Shown here: in pieces, positions 63,012-64,000 of the stretch | Numbering within the stretch: the first letter of the stretch is position 1 | Layout of the letters: each line of letters begins with the position of its first letter | Assembly: GCA_035771165.1 (NCBI GenBank) | Contig: JAWNZC010000181.1 | Span: 233,501 to 297,500, forward strand | Length of the DNA: 64,000 nucleotides | Source of the DNA: Paragorgia papillata | Taxonomy: Eukaryota > Cnidaria > Anthozoa > Scleralcyonacea > Coralliidae | Direction: 5' to 3' | Made by a program: the position numbers and the translations under genes | Notes under the pieces: generated by a model | The model's database searches: none | Told to the model about the DNA's origin: nothing | The model's input: only the letters and a program-made list of their open reading frames with translations

Positions 63012-64000
63012 TTAATTAGGTGGTCTCAATAATTTCCGAATGTGCTTTAGTACAATTAAATTGAATTTATCAATTAATGTTGGATTTGCACTAGGAACAG
63101 GAATTTGTCCACTAATAATACTCTCATAGAGATCAACGTCATCTAGAGAATGAAGTTTTACTAGAATATCTACCGGAAGTTCGTCAGTGATTTCATCCCA
63201 CATTTTGTTTCGCCAAGTGTTGAAATGTGTACACGACATAATAAAATGGTAGTTGATGTTCCACATTTGTGAGTTACAAAGAATACAACGAGGAATGATG
63301 TCACTATGTGTCCACAAGTTGAAGATTTCAGGTACGTTTCCGCAAATAATATTAACTAGCATAACTATTAACGATTTTTCCAAAGGATGTCTTTTGGCTA
63401 ATTCCCACATATAGAGTGGTTTCAATTTGGTATGGATTTCCCTGTAAAAACCAAGTTCTTCTTTGTTTGTCATGCCGCTTTTCCATTTTTCAATCTCGTA
63501 TTTTTTTATTTCATCATGGACAATTCTCTTCCAAATGTTTTTTGTTGGGAAGAACAGTTCGTCAGTATAAGTCGTTAAATAACTTATTAAATTGTATTTC
63601 TTTAGTATTCGGATAATATCCGGAATGAAACCAAGACGCTGTTTTGTTGGATCAGCGAGGTATGAAAAAAGACGAGAGATAAATATTTGTTTCGATCTTA
63701 ATGTTGCACTTGAGCGACATAAGCGACCAAAGTACAGTAGTTTGTTTTTTCCAATTTGCCCCTCCATGGACCACAAACCTAAGCTTCCAGTAGCTGCTTC
63801 TGATCTAGTGTTCCAATCAAGACCTTGAATGCGCTTGGCGTTAAATCGTTGGCTTCTTTCCAATGAATTTATTTCATTAATTGTTAAATTATTCCAAAGT
63901 TCGCACCCGTACAGTGCTGTTGGTTGACCAACTGTACGCCATAAACTGGCTCCGCATATTGGGTTTAATGCATTTGGTCGGACACCAATGTTGACAAGAC
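63012..64000 (-). CDS. Non-LTR element RT C-terminal region, continues past window
   Basis: Open to the window edge: VRPNALNPICGASLWRTVGQ, PTALYGCELWNNLTINEINS, LERSQRFNAKRIQGLDWNTR and so on to LIVLKHIRKLLRPPN and stop. PxALYGCELWxxLTxxExxxLERxxRFxxKxxQGLxxxTR is a signature of a common invertebrate non-LTR family. A Cys-x2-Cys...His...Cys knuckle (CILCNSQMWNINYHFIMSCT) lies near the C-terminus. The 329 visible codons have no stop or frameshift, so this may be the 3' part of a fairly young element extending to the right of the window. It is of a different type from the RT half at 61786. Confidence 0.8.
   Translation of the reverse strand, partial: LVNIGVRPNALNPICGASLWRTVGQPTALYGCELWNNLTINEINSLERSQRFNAKRIQGLDWNTRSEAATGSLGLWSMEGQIGKNKLLYFGRLCRSSATLRSKQIFISRLFSYLADPTKQRLGFIPDIIRILKKYNLISYLTTYTDELFFPTKNIWKRIVHDEIKKYEIEKWKSGMTNKEELGFYREIHTKLKPLYMWELAKRHPLEKSLIVMLVNIICGNVPEIFNLWTHSDIIPRCILCNSQMWNINYHFIMSCTHFNTWRNKMWDEITDELPVDILVKLHSLDDVDLYESIISGQIPVPSANPTLIDKFNLIVLKHIRKLLRPPN

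Overview
The window reads as nuclear DNA of an animal: AT-rich, mostly non-coding, with split exons, microsatellites, minisatellites and the wreckage of many transposon classes (piggyBac, hAT-like, non-LTR LINEs, a Penelope-like remnant and many short terminal-inverted-repeat elements). The mix suggests a marine invertebrate, with sponge or cnidarian favoured, but this is a low-confidence inference because no diagnostic housekeeping gene is present. No rRNA, CRISPR array or operon is seen.

Region by region. 1-8350 is a scrambled field of exon copies from a BEN-domain gene, mixed with a DUF4371/hAT-like fragment and LINE fragments. Its first 3.8 kb is duplicated at 43690-46530 (offset 43640), where more BEN exon copies run to about 50070. 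8670-19480 is a mosaic of inverted-repeat elements. It holds a 1549-bp element with perfect 10-bp target-site duplications, a 1377-bp element with 165-bp terminal repeats and an RPA-like ORF, several MITEs, a 118-bp tandem repeat, and a Penelope GIY-YIG remnant. 19790-24610 carries a 36-bp minisatellite, a small palindrome and a tandem array of hairpins ending in TTAA. A nearly complete piggyBac element occupies 24919-28390. A 17-bp minisatellite follows at 29066-29937, then LINE debris and foldback repeats. A large palindrome with arms of about 1.9 kb and a 93-bp spacer fills 32910-37080, and a second copy of the 36-bp minisatellite locus lies at 37573-38275. 38280-43690 holds only short MITEs and low-complexity DNA.

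51213-51974 contains the last two exons of a PHD-finger gene, the best host-gene candidate. 52887-57135 has a hAT-like MITE, a foldback with two opposed tRNA-Thr-like sequences, and tandem repeats of about 240 bp. 57136-61250 is nearly featureless. 61300-64000 is nested LINE sequence.

Few genes here look functional. The only long intact ORF is the piggyBac transposase (587 aa). The PHD exons have consistent splice sites. The BEN exons are split at a conserved phase-1 junction but scattered, inverted and partly frameshifted. The strongest leads are: (1) TTAA-flanked hairpins sharing a core but with different, self-complementary stems; (2) two natural empty sites that define insertions; (3) the near-perfect palindrome with a predicted exon in each arm; (4) the repeatedly duplicated BEN exon modules.
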